Source of the DNA: Allomuricauda sp. CP2A
GTDB taxonomy: Bacteria; Bacteroidota; Bacteroidia; Flavobacteriales; Flavobacteriaceae
Assembly: GCF_001683915.1 (NCBI RefSeq)
Contig: NZ_LXTT01000020.1
Span: 62,001-126,000 of the forward strand
Reading direction: 5' to 3'
DNA length: 64,000 nucleotides
The notes beneath the pieces are model-generated. The model saw nothing but the letters and a program-made list of their open reading frames with translations, was not told where the DNA came from and searched no databases. This document shows, piece after piece, positions 26,338-36,739 of this stretch. The first letter of the stretch is position 1; each line of letters starts with the position of its first letter. Position numbers and translations under genes: made by a program.

Positions 26338-28962
26338 ATGAGAAAGATTTTTTTGTTGCCGGTCATTGTGTCCCTGGCACCAATATATGATTTGGAAGCA
26401 CAGATCATTGAAAAAAAGAAATACATGACCACATCAATTGTTCATGAACAATCTCCGGTGATAGATGGGAACATTGATGAACCCGTGTGGGAAATGGTGG
26501 AATGGGGCGGAGATTTCATCGAATACAGCCCTGAAGAGAACACACCTCCAAGTTTTCAGACTAAATTCAAGGTAATCTATGATGCCAAGTACCTGTATTT
26601 TGCGATACGTGCTTTTGATGCAGCACCCAATAGTATCGTAAAACGCATGGGCAGGCGCGATACGTTTGATGGGGATTGGGTGGAGGTGAACATAGACAGT
26701 TATCATGACCTTCGTACCGCATTTTCTTTTACCGCAACCGTGGCAGGGGTTCGGGGCGATGAACTCATTTCCAATAATGGAAGCAGTTGGGATGCCAGTT
26801 GGAACCCTATCTGGATGACAAAGACCCAAATAGATGATGAAGGATGGACAGCCGAGATAAAGATTCCCCTAAGTCAGCTACGGTTCAATGGCGATGCGGA
26901 ACAGGTTTGGGGGCTACAGGTTCACCGAAGGTTTTTTAGAAGTGAGGAACGTTCCGTTTGGCAGCGGATTCCCCAAGATGCGCCCGGTTGGGTCAGCGAA
27001 TTTGGGGAGCTTCACGGCCTAAAAAACCTTATCCCGCAAAACCAATTGGAAATACAGCCCTTTACAGTGACCCAATTAAAAACCTATGAAGCGGAGGAAG
27101 GCAATCCGTTTATGGATGGCAGCGATGTTAGACTGAATGGCGGGGTTGATGCCAAAATTGGGATTACGAATGACCTTACTTTGGACCTCACCGTGAATCC
27201 GGACTTTGGCCAGGTAGAGGCAGACCCATCGGCTATTGCGTTGGACGGTTTCCAGATATTTTTTCGGGAGCAGCGTCCCTTCTTTGTGGAGAACAAGAAT
27301 ATTTTTGATTTCCAATTTTCCCATGCTTCGGACAATCTGTTTTACTCGAGGCGAATCGGAAGAAATCCGCAGGGATACCCGAATACTCCAGAAAATGCCT
27401 ATGTGGACCAGCCCAGCAAGACCACAATTTTGGGTGCGGCCAAATTTTCTGGTAAAACCAAAAACGGATGGTCCATTGGGGTTATGGAAAGTCTTACCGC
27501 CAAAGAATTTGCCCAGATTGATGATAACGGAAACCGGAGCAAGGAATTGGTGGAACCGCTCACCAATTATGTTGTGGGACGGTTGCAAAAGGATTTCAAC
27601 AATAACAATTCCTATCTGGGAGGGGTGGTAACGGCCACAAACCGATTTGATATTCCGGAATCCTTGAATTTTTTGCATACCGATGCCTATTCGGGAGGGC
27701 TGGACTTTAAACACCAGTGGAGCAATCGAAATTATTACCTCACAGGGTATTCCGTTTTTAGTCAAGTAAAAGGAAGTCCCGAGGCCATTGCAGCTACCCA
27801 GAATTCATTGACCCATTTATTCCAACGGACCGATGCCGGTCATGTTAGCGTGGATTCCACCAGAACCTCTCTGGTCGGTACCGGCGGAAAATTGGAATAT
27901 GGCAAGGTGGGCGGAGGCAATTTGCGCTATACCATCGGTGCCTTTTGGAAATCCCCGGAATTGGAAATCAATGATATTGGATTTTTACGGCAGACCGATG
28001 AATTTAGACAATACAATACGGTGGCATATCAATCTACACGACAGATGGGAAACTTCAGAAGGATTGGGGCCAGTTTTTCTTATTTTAACAGCTTTGACTT
28101 TGATGGGAACCGCAACCGGACCCAATACCAGTTTGGAGCCGATGCCACATTTTTGAACAATTGGAGTTTTGATATTGGCGGGGGACATATCCCGGCCAAT
28201 TATCGGAATGCATGGCTGCAGGGTGGACCTCGATTTAGATTATCCAGAGAGAATTTTGTTTGGTTCATTGCCAATACCGATCTCCGAAAAAAATTGCGCT
28301 TTAGTGCGGATGTATTATATTCCGAAGGAAAACAGAGCCATTTTACCATCATGGAGTTTACAGGTGGCATTACCTATCAACCTTCCAATGCGTTGACGGT
28401 GTCATTGAGTCCACAGTTTGCCAGATACCCCAACAAGACGCAATATGTCACCGAAACTGATTTCAACGGGGTGCCGAGATATATTACATCAGAAATAGAC
28501 AACAAGAGTTTGAGTGCTGCTTTTCGGATCAATTATACCATCAACCCCAACCTCACCATTCAATATTATGGACAACCCTTTATTGCCAGGGGCCGATATA
28601 CCAAATTCAATTATATCACCAATCCTACGGCGGACAACCTATTTGATCGGTATCGGTTGCTCAATGAAAATCAAATTACCATGCAACAGGATTCCGGGAT
28701 TTATCAGGTGGATGAGAATTTGGATGGAAATGTGGACTATGGTTTTGACAATCCGGATTTTTCCTTGGTGGAGTTCCGTTCCAATCTGGTATTACGATGG
28801 GAATACATTCCAGGTTCCGAATTGTTTTTGGTTTGGTCGCAGGGCATATCAAATTTTATGGATCCCGCATCAAGTTTGACCCGTGGTTTGGAATCGGGAA
28901 TTTTTGGACAAAAGCCAGAGAATATTTTTTTGATGAAGCTGACCTATCGATTGGTGCTTTAA
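26338..28962 (+). CDS. DUF5916 outer-membrane protein with CBM9-like N-terminal domain
   Basis: The 874-residue protein has a signal peptide (MRKIFLLPVIVSLAP), a carbohydrate-binding CBM9-like domain (about 30-215; IDGNIDEPVWEMVEWGGDFIEYSPEENT, AFDAAPNSIVKRMGRRD) and a DUF5916 beta-barrel to the C-terminus ending in LTYRLVL. An ATG at 26320 and GTG codons before it are alternatives, but 26338 gives a clean signal peptide. The family is common in Bacteroidota next to peptidase genes; the function is not known. It begins a plus-strand run leading to the M13 peptidase. Confidence 0.88.
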   Translation: MRKIFLLPVIVSLAPIYDLEAQIIEKKKYMTTSIVHEQSPVIDGNIDEPVWEMVEWGGDFIEYSPEENTPPSFQTKFKVIYDAKYLYFAIRAFDAAPNSIVKRMGRRDTFDGDWVEVNIDSYHDLRTAFSFTATVAGVRGDELISNNGSSWDASWNPIWMTKTQIDDEGWTAEIKIPLSQLRFNGDAEQVWGLQVHRRFFRSEERSVWQRIPQDAPGWVSEFGELHGLKNLIPQNQLEIQPFTVTQLKTYEAEEGNPFMDGSDVRLNGGVDAKIGITNDLTLDLTVNPDFGQVEADPSAIALDGFQIFFREQRPFFVENKNIFDFQFSHASDNLFYSRRIGRNPQGYPNTPENAYVDQPSKTTILGAAKFSGKTKNGWSIGVMESLTAKEFAQIDDNGNRSKELVEPLTNYVVGRLQKDFNNNNSYLGGVVTATNRFDIPESLNFLHTDAYSGGLDFKHQWSNRNYYLTGYSVFSQVKGSPEAIAATQNSLTHLFQRTDAGHVSVDSTRTSLVGTGGKLEYGKVGGGNLRYTIGAFWKSPELEINDIGFLRQTDEFRQYNTVAYQSTRQMGNFRRIGASFSYFNSFDFDGNRNRTQYQFGADATFLNNWSFDIGGGHIPANYRNAWLQGGPRFRLSRENFVWFIANTDLRKKLRFSADVLYSEGKQSHFTIMEFTGGITYQPSNALTVSLSPQFARYPNKTQYVTETDFNGVPRYITSEIDNKSLSAAFRINYTINPNLTIQYYGQPFIARGRYTKFNYITNPTADNLFDRYRLLNENQITMQQDSGIYQVDENLDGNVDYGFDNPDFSLVEFRSNLVLRWEYIPGSELFLVWSQGISNFMDPASSLTRGLESGIFGQKPENIFLMKLTYRLVL

Positions 28963-29030
28963 AGAGAGATTTGAAAATAGTGACAATGGATATCGAAAAA
29001 TCAGCAAGACAATTTTAAAACCAATCAAAT

Positions 29031-29483
29031 ATGAAAAACATTACAATTATTGGTGTGTTGATGGCAGTGGTGCTGTTCACGTCCTGCACCAAAAAAGAAA
29101 AGGAACCTTCCGATGAAATGATGGCGGCTTGGAAACAGGAAATTACAGATGCCGAGGCTGCTTTTGCCCAAATGGCCAAGGAAGAAGGCATGAACAAGGC
29201 GTTTTTGGCCTTTGCGGCAGATAATGCCGTATTGATGCGGGGCAACCAGCTTATTGAAAAGAAAACCGGAATCGCGGAGTACATGAAGAATCAGAACTCG
29301 AAAGGGCTGGCATGGTCACCTGAGTTTGTGGATGTGGCCAAGTCTGGGGATTTGGGGTATACCTATGGCTATTACACCTTTAATTATGAAGATCAAGAAG
29401 GCAATCCGGCAGAGGCCAAAGGGGTGTTCCATACGGTTTGGAAACGTCAGCAGGATGGTTCCTGGAAATTTGTTTGGGATTGA
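29031..29483 (+). CDS. NTF2-like (DUF4440-type) lipoprotein
   Basis: The 150-residue protein has a lipobox (VVLFTSCTK, Cys19) and an NTF2-like domain with the typical alternation EAAFAQMAKEEGMNKAFLAF, GYTYGYYTFNYED and a final VWKRQQDGSWKFVWD. Such proteins bind small hydrophobic molecules or act as hydrolase-like periplasmic factors; no catalytic residues are clear. It lies between the DUF5916 gene and the M13 peptidase, with short gaps on both sides, so it is probably co-transcribed. Confidence 0.85.
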   Translation: MKNITIIGVLMAVVLFTSCTKKEKEPSDEMMAAWKQEITDAEAAFAQMAKEEGMNKAFLAFAADNAVLMRGNQLIEKKTGIAEYMKNQNSKGLAWSPEFVDVAKSGDLGYTYGYYTFNYEDQEGNPAEAKGVFHTVWKRQQDGSWKFVWD

Positions 29484-29526
29484 TTCTGGAATACAAAGAA
29501 CACAAAGGATAACTAAAACAACAGAT

Positions 29527-31512
29527 ATGAAAAACAAGATTATGTTGACCCTGGCCTTGGCCAGCATGGTCATGGTAAATGCGCAGGACAAACAGTTGCT
29601 TCAGGATGATTTTTACACCTATGTAAACCAGCAATGGATGGATAGCGTGGAAATTCCTGCGGCATATGGTTCTTGGGGAAGCTTCCATGAAGTATTCTTT
29701 GAAAACCAAGATCGTATCAAGGGAATATTTGAGGAGCTTACAGCCCAAGGAAAATCCTATCCAAAAAACTCCACAGAACAAATGGTGACGGATTTTTATA
29801 TCAGTTGCCTGGATACCGTTACGTTGGAAGCTAAGGGATTGGAACCCTTAAAGCCTATTTTGGATGAGGTGGACCAGGTTGAATCTGTTGAGGATTATCT
29901 ATCCTTAACGGCCAAGCTATATGCCAAGGGAATCCCAGCTCCCATCAGTGTTTATGAAAGTGTCGACGCCAAGAACAGTACGGTGTATGCCCTGCACCTG
30001 AATCAATCTGGATTGAGCTTGGGCAACCGGGCGTATTACTTGGAGGACAATCCCCAATACCAAGATTTTAGGGATAAATACCAAGATCTGATCACGGACC
30101 TATTTAAAATGGTGGGTCTGCAAGTAGATAAAGAACGTAAAGCAGCTGAAAAAGTTTTTGAAATGGAAACCCTAATGGCCCGCATCCACAGGACTCCGGT
30201 TCAGCTTCGGGATTCTGAAAGGAATTACAACAAAAAGACCGTCCAGGAACTAAATCAACTCACTTTTGCCATTGATTGGGCCAAATACTTTACGGATTTG
30301 GGACTGGAGAAGGAAGTGGAATACGTCGTCGTTAATCAGCCAGAGTATGTATCGATGTTTGATAGGATGCTCGTGGATTTCTCTATAGAGGATTGGAAAA
30401 CCTATATGCAATGGAAGGTCATTGTGGGCACAGCATCCCTTCTCAACAAAGCAGTCAGGGACCGCAGCTTTGAATTTTATGGAACAACCTTACAGGGGAC
30501 CGAAGAACAATTGCCCAGATGGCGAACTGCCCAAAACGCAGTCAATTCCAATTTGGGTCAGCCCTTGGGCAAATTGTATGTTGAGAAATATTTTCCGAAA
30601 CGGAACAAGGACAAAATGATCGGATTGATCGACAATCTAAAGCAGGCATTCCATAAAAGGATCAATGGCTATACATGGATGTCAGAAAAAACCAAGGAGC
30701 AGGCCCATCATAAGTTGAATGAAATGGGTGTGAAGATAGGATACCCTGATGAATGGTTGGATTATACTGCAGTGGATATATCGGCAGAGGATTATTTTGG
30801 AAATGTGATCAGGGTAACCGAGTTTGATTATTTACGTGACCTGAACAGGGTTGGCGAACCCATAGATCCCAATTATTGGGGTATGACCCCGCCAACGGTG
30901 AATGCATATTATTCTCCAACACGCAATGAAATAGTTTTCCCTGCGGGAATTTTAAACCCTCCCTTTTTTGATTATGAAGCGGACGATGCCACCAATTACG
31001 GTTCGGCCGGTGTTATTATTGGGCATGAGATCACCCATGGTTTTGATGACAATGGAAGTTTGTATGATGCGGATGGCAATTTAAAATCGTGGTGGACGCC
31101 AGAAGATCGAGAAAAGTTTGAAGCCAGGGCCCAAAAAATAGAAGAGCAGTATGATGCGTATGTGGTACTGGATTCCATCCATTTAAATGGAAAACTTACG
31201 CTGGGTGAGAATATTGGTGATTTGGGGGGTATGGCCATTGCTTTTGAGGCCATGAAGATCAATCAGGAAGAAAAAGGAAGGAAAACCGTTGATGGGTTGA
31301 CAGATGAACAACGTTTTTTTCTGGCCTATGCCAAAATGTGGCGTATCAAGTTTCGGGATAAGACTTTGGAGAACCAAGTGAAGACAGATACCCATTCCCC
31401 AGGATATTATAGGGCCAATGGAGTATTGTCCAATTTCGAGGAGTTCCATAAGGCGTTTGATGTCCCAAAAGGTGCCAAAATGCGCCGTGATGAAATTAAT
31501 TCAATCTGGTAA
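29527..31512 (+). CDS. Secreted M13-family zinc endopeptidase (neprilysin-like)
   Basis: The 661-residue protein has a signal peptide (MKNKIMLTLALASMVMVNAQ). The catalytic motif HEITH is at 500-504 (His500, Glu501, His504) and the third zinc ligand is Glu561 in GENIGDLGG. The NAYYSPTRNEIVFPAGIL substrate segment and the C-terminal CxxW-like end are family-typical. Members cut peptide bonds before hydrophobic residues in short peptides, outside the cytosol. A longer in-frame start upstream lies inside the NTF2-like gene and is rejected. It is followed by a strong terminator at 31610. Confidence 0.95.
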   Translation: MKNKIMLTLALASMVMVNAQDKQLLQDDFYTYVNQQWMDSVEIPAAYGSWGSFHEVFFENQDRIKGIFEELTAQGKSYPKNSTEQMVTDFYISCLDTVTLEAKGLEPLKPILDEVDQVESVEDYLSLTAKLYAKGIPAPISVYESVDAKNSTVYALHLNQSGLSLGNRAYYLEDNPQYQDFRDKYQDLITDLFKMVGLQVDKERKAAEKVFEMETLMARIHRTPVQLRDSERNYNKKTVQELNQLTFAIDWAKYFTDLGLEKEVEYVVVNQPEYVSMFDRMLVDFSIEDWKTYMQWKVIVGTASLLNKAVRDRSFEFYGTTLQGTEEQLPRWRTAQNAVNSNLGQPLGKLYVEKYFPKRNKDKMIGLIDNLKQAFHKRINGYTWMSEKTKEQAHHKLNEMGVKIGYPDEWLDYTAVDISAEDYFGNVIRVTEFDYLRDLNRVGEPIDPNYWGMTPPTVNAYYSPTRNEIVFPAGILNPPFFDYEADDATNYGSAGVIIGHEITHGFDDNGSLYDADGNLKSWWTPEDREKFEARAQKIEEQYDAYVVLDSIHLNGKLTLGENIGDLGGMAIAFEAMKINQEEKGRKTVDGLTDEQRFFLAYAKMWRIKFRDKTLENQVKTDTHSPGYYRANGVLSNFEEFHKAFDVPKGAKMRRDEINSIW

Positions 31513-31609
31513 AATAGCATCATCATAGTATATGTAAGGCAATAACATTTCGTAATACTATAAGGATAGGGATAATCCTAATTTTTCAGACTTTGCCTTG
31601 CATTTTAAA

Positions 31610-31640
31610 GGGCCGCTTAACAAGCGGTCCTTTTTCTTTT
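31610..31640 (+). terminator. Intrinsic terminator after the M13 peptidase
   Basis: A 9-bp stem with one G-U pair (GGGCCGCTT at 31610-31618, AAGCGGTCC at 31622-31630) closes a three-base loop and is followed by TTTTTCTTTT. It separates region 2 from the SusCD locus. Confidence 0.9.
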
Positions 31641-31974
31641 CCAATGGCGGGCAAAAAGATTTCCAAACCGGCATCAGGTGACATCATTTAAACCCATTGA
31701 GAAAGGTTTCAAGAAGCAATAAGCGCCATCTTCCATAAATATAAAAACACACTTTTTTGTATCAATAGATCCGATTTCATTGGCTATAAATGTCAAAAAA
31801 CAACGTATTGGATAATATAATATCAAAACAGGATAATAATCCCTGAAGTGTTGATCTACATAATTTTACTTTTACAACTGTTAATATAACACTTATTAAT
31901 CTTTAATAAATCTTAAAGACCAAAATGATAAGTTTTATGAGAAAAAAAACGAACAAAACTAACTAAAATGTATT
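31641..31974 (+). other. AT-rich intergenic region before SusC
   Basis: These 334 bases hold no gene. The last 150 are very AT-rich and should contain the promoter of the SusC/SusD pair; I could not fix a convincing -33/-7 pair (nearest match TACTTTTA near 31868). The start is preceded by an A-rich stretch rather than a Shine-Dalgarno site, as usual in this group. Confidence 0.5.
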
Positions 31975-34971
31975 ATGAAATTGGCTAATTTTTTATCTAA
32001 GGCATTTTTGGAAATCAATGGGTTCAAGAAGCAATTCTTCTTCTCCGTTGTTTGTCTAGTATTTGCGCAAACAGCATTTTCACAACAGCAAGTTACAGGT
32101 ACAATTACCGATAAAAGCGGGATCCCCATTGCAGGGGCGTCTGTTGTTGAAAAAAGTACGACCAACGGTACCGTTACGGATTTCGATGGTAATTTTGAAA
32201 TCACTACCTCAGATTCCAATGCAATATTGGTTTTCTCGTATTTAGGTTTTGCAACCCAGGAAGTTCCTGCAACATCAAACATGAGTGTGGTGTTGGAGGA
32301 GGATTTGGAACAACTCTCTGAAGTTGTGGTGATAGGTTATGGTACCCAAAAGCGTGCCGATGTAACAAGCTCGGTGGCAACCGTAAAAGCTGAAGATTTT
32401 GTTCAGGGTAATGTTAAGGATGCCGCACAACTTATTCAAGGTAAAGTGGCAGGTCTTTCCGTTTCCGCTCCTTCCGGAGACCCAACTGAAGGAACCCAAA
32501 TCAGTTTAAGGGGTATGTCATCTTTGTCGGCAGACTCTGCGCCCTTGGTCTTGGTGGACGGTGTTCCAGGTAGTTTGAATACAGTGGCTCCTGAGGACAT
32601 TGAGTCTGTCGACGTATTGAAGGATGGTTCTGCTACCGCTATTTATGGTACCCGAGGCACCAATGGTGTGATCATCATAACTACCAAAAAAGGGACCAAT
32701 GATATGAAGTCTACCATTGAGTACAATGGGTACGCTTCCTTGGCCACCATTGCAGATAGGATGAATTTTTTGAATGCCTCTGAACTTCGACAGAAATTTA
32801 ATGAGGGCTACACTTTTACCGGGGCCAACCTTCAAGATTTTGGAGCTGATACGGATTGGGTGGATGAAATCACAAGGGACGCTTTCAGTCAAGTGCACAA
32901 TATTATTTTTAGGGGAGGGAACTCCACCTCAAATATGACAGCTTCTGTCAACTATAGGGACATTGAGGGTATCTTCCTAAAATCCAACAATGAGAAATAT
33001 ACAGGCAGGATCAATGTAAACCATGCCATGTTCGATAATAAATTGAAAACCAATGTTGGTGTAATTTTAAGCGAGCAAGTGTATAATGCATTGGGTGATG
33101 GCCAGAGCTTTAACCCAACCATTTACCGTCAGGCGATTATCCATAACCCAACTGAACCAATCTATAATGAAGATGGCAGCTATTTTGAAAGGGCAGTTTA
33201 TTTTTATGACAACCCAGTTTCAATGATTCAGGAAACCATTGGGGAGAATCGATACAGAACCAGCAGGATAGATTTTTCCATGAGCTATGATTTTGGTGAT
33301 CATCTTACCGTAAAAGGATTGTACACCCGAAAAGGGGAAACCAATATCAGGGGGTTCTATCAAACAAAAAACCACGTTTCCACCACTGAAAGTGGACAGG
33401 ACGGATTTGCCTCAAGAGGTACGGATAACTACGTTGGGAATTATGGTCAGTTTACAGTAGATTATGACAATAACTTTGGTGACCACAGGGTAACCGCACT
33501 TGCTGGCTACAACTACGAGGATAATATGAACGAAGGGTTCTGGGCCAACAACCGTAGGTTTCCAACCGATGGATTTACCTATAACAACATTGGTAGTGGA
33601 CAAGGTTTGCAGCTAGGTGAAGCCGGTATGGGAAGCTTCAAGAATGCGGATAAACTGATTGCATTCTTCTCAAGGGTCACCTACAACTATGATAATCGTT
33701 ACCTTTTAATGGCCAGTTTGCGTCGTGAAGGTTCCACCCGTTTCGGTGAAGATTACAAATGGGGTAATTTCCCTGGAATTTCTTTGGGATGGCGTGTTGA
33801 TCAAGAGTCTTTTGCTGAAAATTGGGACTGGTTGTCCAACTTAAAACTACGGACTGGTTTTGGGGTTACCGGTACCAATGCTGGAGAAAGATACCAATCC
33901 TTGAGCGGTCTTTCTTATGGGGATTATTTTTTCAACAACGGCCAATGGGTGAGACAGTTGGTGCCATCTCGTAATGCCAACTCCAATTTGCGCTGGGAAA
34001 AGAAAGAAGAATTTAACGTAGGTTTGGATTTTGGAGTATTGGGCGGACGTATCAATGGATCTGTGGATTACTATAACAGAACCACGAAAGATGCCTTGTT
34101 TGACTATAGTGTACCTACACCTCCTTATTTTTATGGTAGTATTGCGGCAAACGTTGCAGAGATCAAGAACACCGGTCTGGAATTCTTGTTGAATGTGACT
34201 CCATTTCAAACGGATAACTTCCAGTGGACCGCGAATTTGACCTATTCCACCAATACCAACGAGATTGTGTCTTTGTCAAACGATGAATTTCAGTTGACCA
34301 ATGATTTCTTTGATGAAGGATATACCGGAGAGCCTATTCAGATTTCCACGCACAGGGTACAGGAAGGACAACCCATTGGTAATTTCTTTGGATTGAAGAG
34401 TGTTGATATCACTGATGATGGTATTTGGATCATTGAAAGACCTGATGGTTCCAGAGTCCCTGCCACCGAAGCTACCAACGATGACCGTCAGGTACTCGGT
34501 AATGGTCTTCCAAAGGCATATTACAGCTGGAACAACACCGTAAAATACAAGAACTGGGACCTTATGTTCAATTTAAGGGGTGCATTGGATTATCAAATCC
34601 TAAACTTTTCCCGTATGTTCTATGAGAACCCAACCATTGGTTATAACACCTTGGATTCTGCCTACGATTTGGTGTACGGTAAAGCCGTGCTACAAGATGT
34701 GCAACGTTATGTAAGCCACTATATTGAGGATGGTGATTTCCTTAAAATTGACAACGTTACTTTGGGATACACCCTTCCTAAGGATGCCATTAAGTTTGCC
34801 CAGACTTTCCGGATTTATGCCTCCGGTCTAAACTTGGCAACCTTTTCAAAATACAAGGGAATCGACCCAGAAATTAACAACAGGGATAATCCGTTGTCGC
34901 CAGGTAATGATAACAGGGATAAATATCCTACAATCAGAACCTTTACGTTGGGCATCAACTTTACATTTTAA
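31975..34971 (+). CDS. SusC/RagA-family TonB-linked outer-membrane transporter
   Basis: The 998-residue protein has a signal peptide (AQTAFSQ), a carboxypeptidase-regulatory-like domain (VTGTITDKSGIPIAGASVVEK), the TonB-box region and plug with the SusC signature YGTRGTNGVIIITTKKG near residue 225, and a 22-strand barrel to the C-terminal FTLGINFTF. SusC proteins import oligosaccharides or peptides with the SusD lid. The substrate is not encoded in the sequence; its neighbours (hydroxyproline catabolism, prolyl peptidase, arabinofuranosidases) point to hydroxyproline-containing glycopeptides. It is 11 bp upstream of susD-like gene. Confidence 0.96.
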   Translation: MKLANFLSKAFLEINGFKKQFFFSVVCLVFAQTAFSQQQVTGTITDKSGIPIAGASVVEKSTTNGTVTDFDGNFEITTSDSNAILVFSYLGFATQEVPATSNMSVVLEEDLEQLSEVVVIGYGTQKRADVTSSVATVKAEDFVQGNVKDAAQLIQGKVAGLSVSAPSGDPTEGTQISLRGMSSLSADSAPLVLVDGVPGSLNTVAPEDIESVDVLKDGSATAIYGTRGTNGVIIITTKKGTNDMKSTIEYNGYASLATIADRMNFLNASELRQKFNEGYTFTGANLQDFGADTDWVDEITRDAFSQVHNIIFRGGNSTSNMTASVNYRDIEGIFLKSNNEKYTGRINVNHAMFDNKLKTNVGVILSEQVYNALGDGQSFNPTIYRQAIIHNPTEPIYNEDGSYFERAVYFYDNPVSMIQETIGENRYRTSRIDFSMSYDFGDHLTVKGLYTRKGETNIRGFYQTKNHVSTTESGQDGFASRGTDNYVGNYGQFTVDYDNNFGDHRVTALAGYNYEDNMNEGFWANNRRFPTDGFTYNNIGSGQGLQLGEAGMGSFKNADKLIAFFSRVTYNYDNRYLLMASLRREGSTRFGEDYKWGNFPGISLGWRVDQESFAENWDWLSNLKLRTGFGVTGTNAGERYQSLSGLSYGDYFFNNGQWVRQLVPSRNANSNLRWEKKEEFNVGLDFGVLGGRINGSVDYYNRTTKDALFDYSVPTPPYFYGSIAANVAEIKNTGLEFLLNVTPFQTDNFQWTANLTYSTNTNEIVSLSNDEFQLTNDFFDEGYTGEPIQISTHRVQEGQPIGNFFGLKSVDITDDGIWIIERPDGSRVPATEATNDDRQVLGNGLPKAYYSWNNTVKYKNWDLMFNLRGALDYQILNFSRMFYENPTIGYNTLDSAYDLVYGKAVLQDVQRYVSHYIEDGDFLKIDNVTLGYTLPKDAIKFAQTFRIYASGLNLATFSKYKGIDPEINNRDNPLSPGNDNRDKYPTIRTFTLGINFTF

Positions 34972-34982
34972 AATAAAGAACT

Positions 34983-36581
34983 ATGAAAAATATACGAAAC
35001 AAAGTGACTACACTTAGACTAAGATTTTTGATACTGTCGGTCAGTGTGCTACTATTGCCAATAAGCTGTACCGACCTTGAGGAGGAAGTTTTTTCCGAAG
35101 TGACCGAATCATCCTTCGTCCCAGCGGAGTCAGATATTATTGCTGTAATGGCCTCGGCCTATACACCCATGCGATATGTAATGGGATGGCAGGGATACTT
35201 TGATGTTCAGGAAGAACCAGCTGATATGTTTGTGACACCAACAAGACCTAACGGTTGGGATGATGGGGGAACCTATAAGAGAATGCACTTCCACGAATGG
35301 ACCGAGACCCAATGGCAGCCCAGAAATACTTGGATCACTTGCTTCAACGGTATTAACAGTGCCAACAGGGTTATTCTTCAAATTGAATCTGGAGAACTTC
35401 CGGTAAGTGAAGCACAAGCCACATCAATCATTGCAGAAATGAGGGCCTTGAGGGCATTGTACTACTCTATGTTGGTGGATACACATGGAAATGTGCCGAT
35501 CATTGCAAGCTATAGCGATGAACTTCCAGTTCAGAGCAGCCGTTCCGAAGTATACGATTTTATCGTTTCCGAATTGAACGAGGTAATTCCAAACCTAACT
35601 GAAACTGTAGACCAGTCAACCTATGGGCGTATGACCAAATGGGCAGCCTACCATGTTTTGGCGCGCGTGTATTTAAACGCTGAAGTGTATACAGGTACCG
35701 CACAATGGGACAACGTTATCGCTGCTTGTGATGAAATCATCGATAGTGGGGCTTTTGAACTTTCGTCCAACTATTCCGATATTTTTGCTACTGAAAACCA
35801 AGGTAACTCTGAAATGGTTTTTGCCATCCCTTACGATCAAATTTTTGCCGGTCAGTGGAATGCCCATATGAAAATGATGAATCCCGAACACAGATTGGTG
35901 TTTGGCATGCAGGCACAACCTTGGGGAGGATCTAGCTGTAACCCTCAATTTATTGATAGTTATGAGCCAACCGATAATCGTTTGGCTGATACATGGTTGA
36001 TGGGCGATCAATTGAGCTATACCGACGGAAGTGTTGTATTTACTTTGGTAAAAGAAATGCCAAGTATATATGGATGTGATTTCACCCAAGGATTCAAATG
36101 TGGTAAATATGAAATTGAACCAGGTGCCACCGGTGGTCTTAGTGTGGATTTCCCATTTTTGCGCTATACCGATGTTCTTATGATGAAGGCCGAAGCCCTG
36201 CTCAGAACCGATAGGAGCGATGAAGCTGCCACTATTGTGACCCAAGTGCGTATGCGTTCTTTTGACGATCCTGCTGATGCTGCCGTTACCGGTGCTGAGT
36301 TGGAAGGTGATACCACTGTGGAATACGGAACTTTGGCCGAAGACGGAACCATTGATGAACCCGGCGATCAATCTGTAGTGCCTTACGGACGCTTCTTGGA
36401 TGAATTGGGTTGGGAGTTTGCTGCAGAGGCCAGAAGAAGAACCGACCTTATCAGGTTTGGCGTTTACCAGACCAAAAATTGGTACAACCATACACCTAAG
36501 GGAGATTATACAACATTGTTCCCTATAGGTTTGGAAGAATTGAATACGAACACCAATCTAAACCAGAACCCTGGCTACTAA
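34983..36581 (+). CDS. SusD/RagB-family nutrient-binding lipoprotein
   Basis: The 532-residue protein has a lipobox (LLLPISCTD, Cys29) and the all-helical SusD fold with TPR-like repeats (AEMRALRALYYSMLVDTHGNVPI, RMTKWAAYHVLARVYLNAEVYTG, YTDVLMMKAEALLRTDRSDEA). The terminal RFGV...LFPIGLEELNTNTNLNQNPGY is the family ending. It is the surface lid of the SusC transporter. Between residues about 430 and 470 there is a Thr/Gly/Glu-rich insertion. A terminator follows at 36641. Confidence 0.96.
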   Translation: MKNIRNKVTTLRLRFLILSVSVLLLPISCTDLEEEVFSEVTESSFVPAESDIIAVMASAYTPMRYVMGWQGYFDVQEEPADMFVTPTRPNGWDDGGTYKRMHFHEWTETQWQPRNTWITCFNGINSANRVILQIESGELPVSEAQATSIIAEMRALRALYYSMLVDTHGNVPIIASYSDELPVQSSRSEVYDFIVSELNEVIPNLTETVDQSTYGRMTKWAAYHVLARVYLNAEVYTGTAQWDNVIAACDEIIDSGAFELSSNYSDIFATENQGNSEMVFAIPYDQIFAGQWNAHMKMMNPEHRLVFGMQAQPWGGSSCNPQFIDSYEPTDNRLADTWLMGDQLSYTDGSVVFTLVKEMPSIYGCDFTQGFKCGKYEIEPGATGGLSVDFPFLRYTDVLMMKAEALLRTDRSDEAATIVTQVRMRSFDDPADAAVTGAELEGDTTVEYGTLAEDGTIDEPGDQSVVPYGRFLDELGWEFAAEARRRTDLIRFGVYQTKNWYNHTPKGDYTTLFPIGLEELNTNTNLNQNPGY

Positions 36582-36640
36582 GATTTCGGATTTGTACTCA
36601 AGTGTTTTTTAATAATTGTTTGAGTTTGTTGTTAGTGAAG

Positions 36641-36674
36641 AAGCGGATGGTTTGCCATCCGCTTTTTCTTTTTT
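36641..36674 (+). terminator. Intrinsic terminator after SusD
   Basis: A 10-bp stem (AAGCGGATGG at 36641-36650, CCATCCGCTT at 36655-36664) closes a TTTG loop and runs into a T-rich tract. It limits the SusCD transcript and faces the end of the AraC-family gene. Confidence 0.9.
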
Positions 36675-36739
36675 GGGCAATTTCTAAAACCCTTTGTGGG
36701 CCAAATCATATTGTTGGTGGTATGGTAATGGCACCTAGT

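Noticed and set aside
27076-27765. Long minus-strand frame inside the DUF5916 gene
   Set aside because: Composition mirrors the real gene, with no start signals or domain.
29326-29526. N-terminal extension of the M13 peptidase
   Set aside because: It overlaps the NTF2-like gene and would bury the signal peptide that begins at 29527.
31641-31974. Possible promoter matches before SusC
   Set aside because: Several TAnnTTT-like strings occur but none has a -33 partner at the expected spacing.
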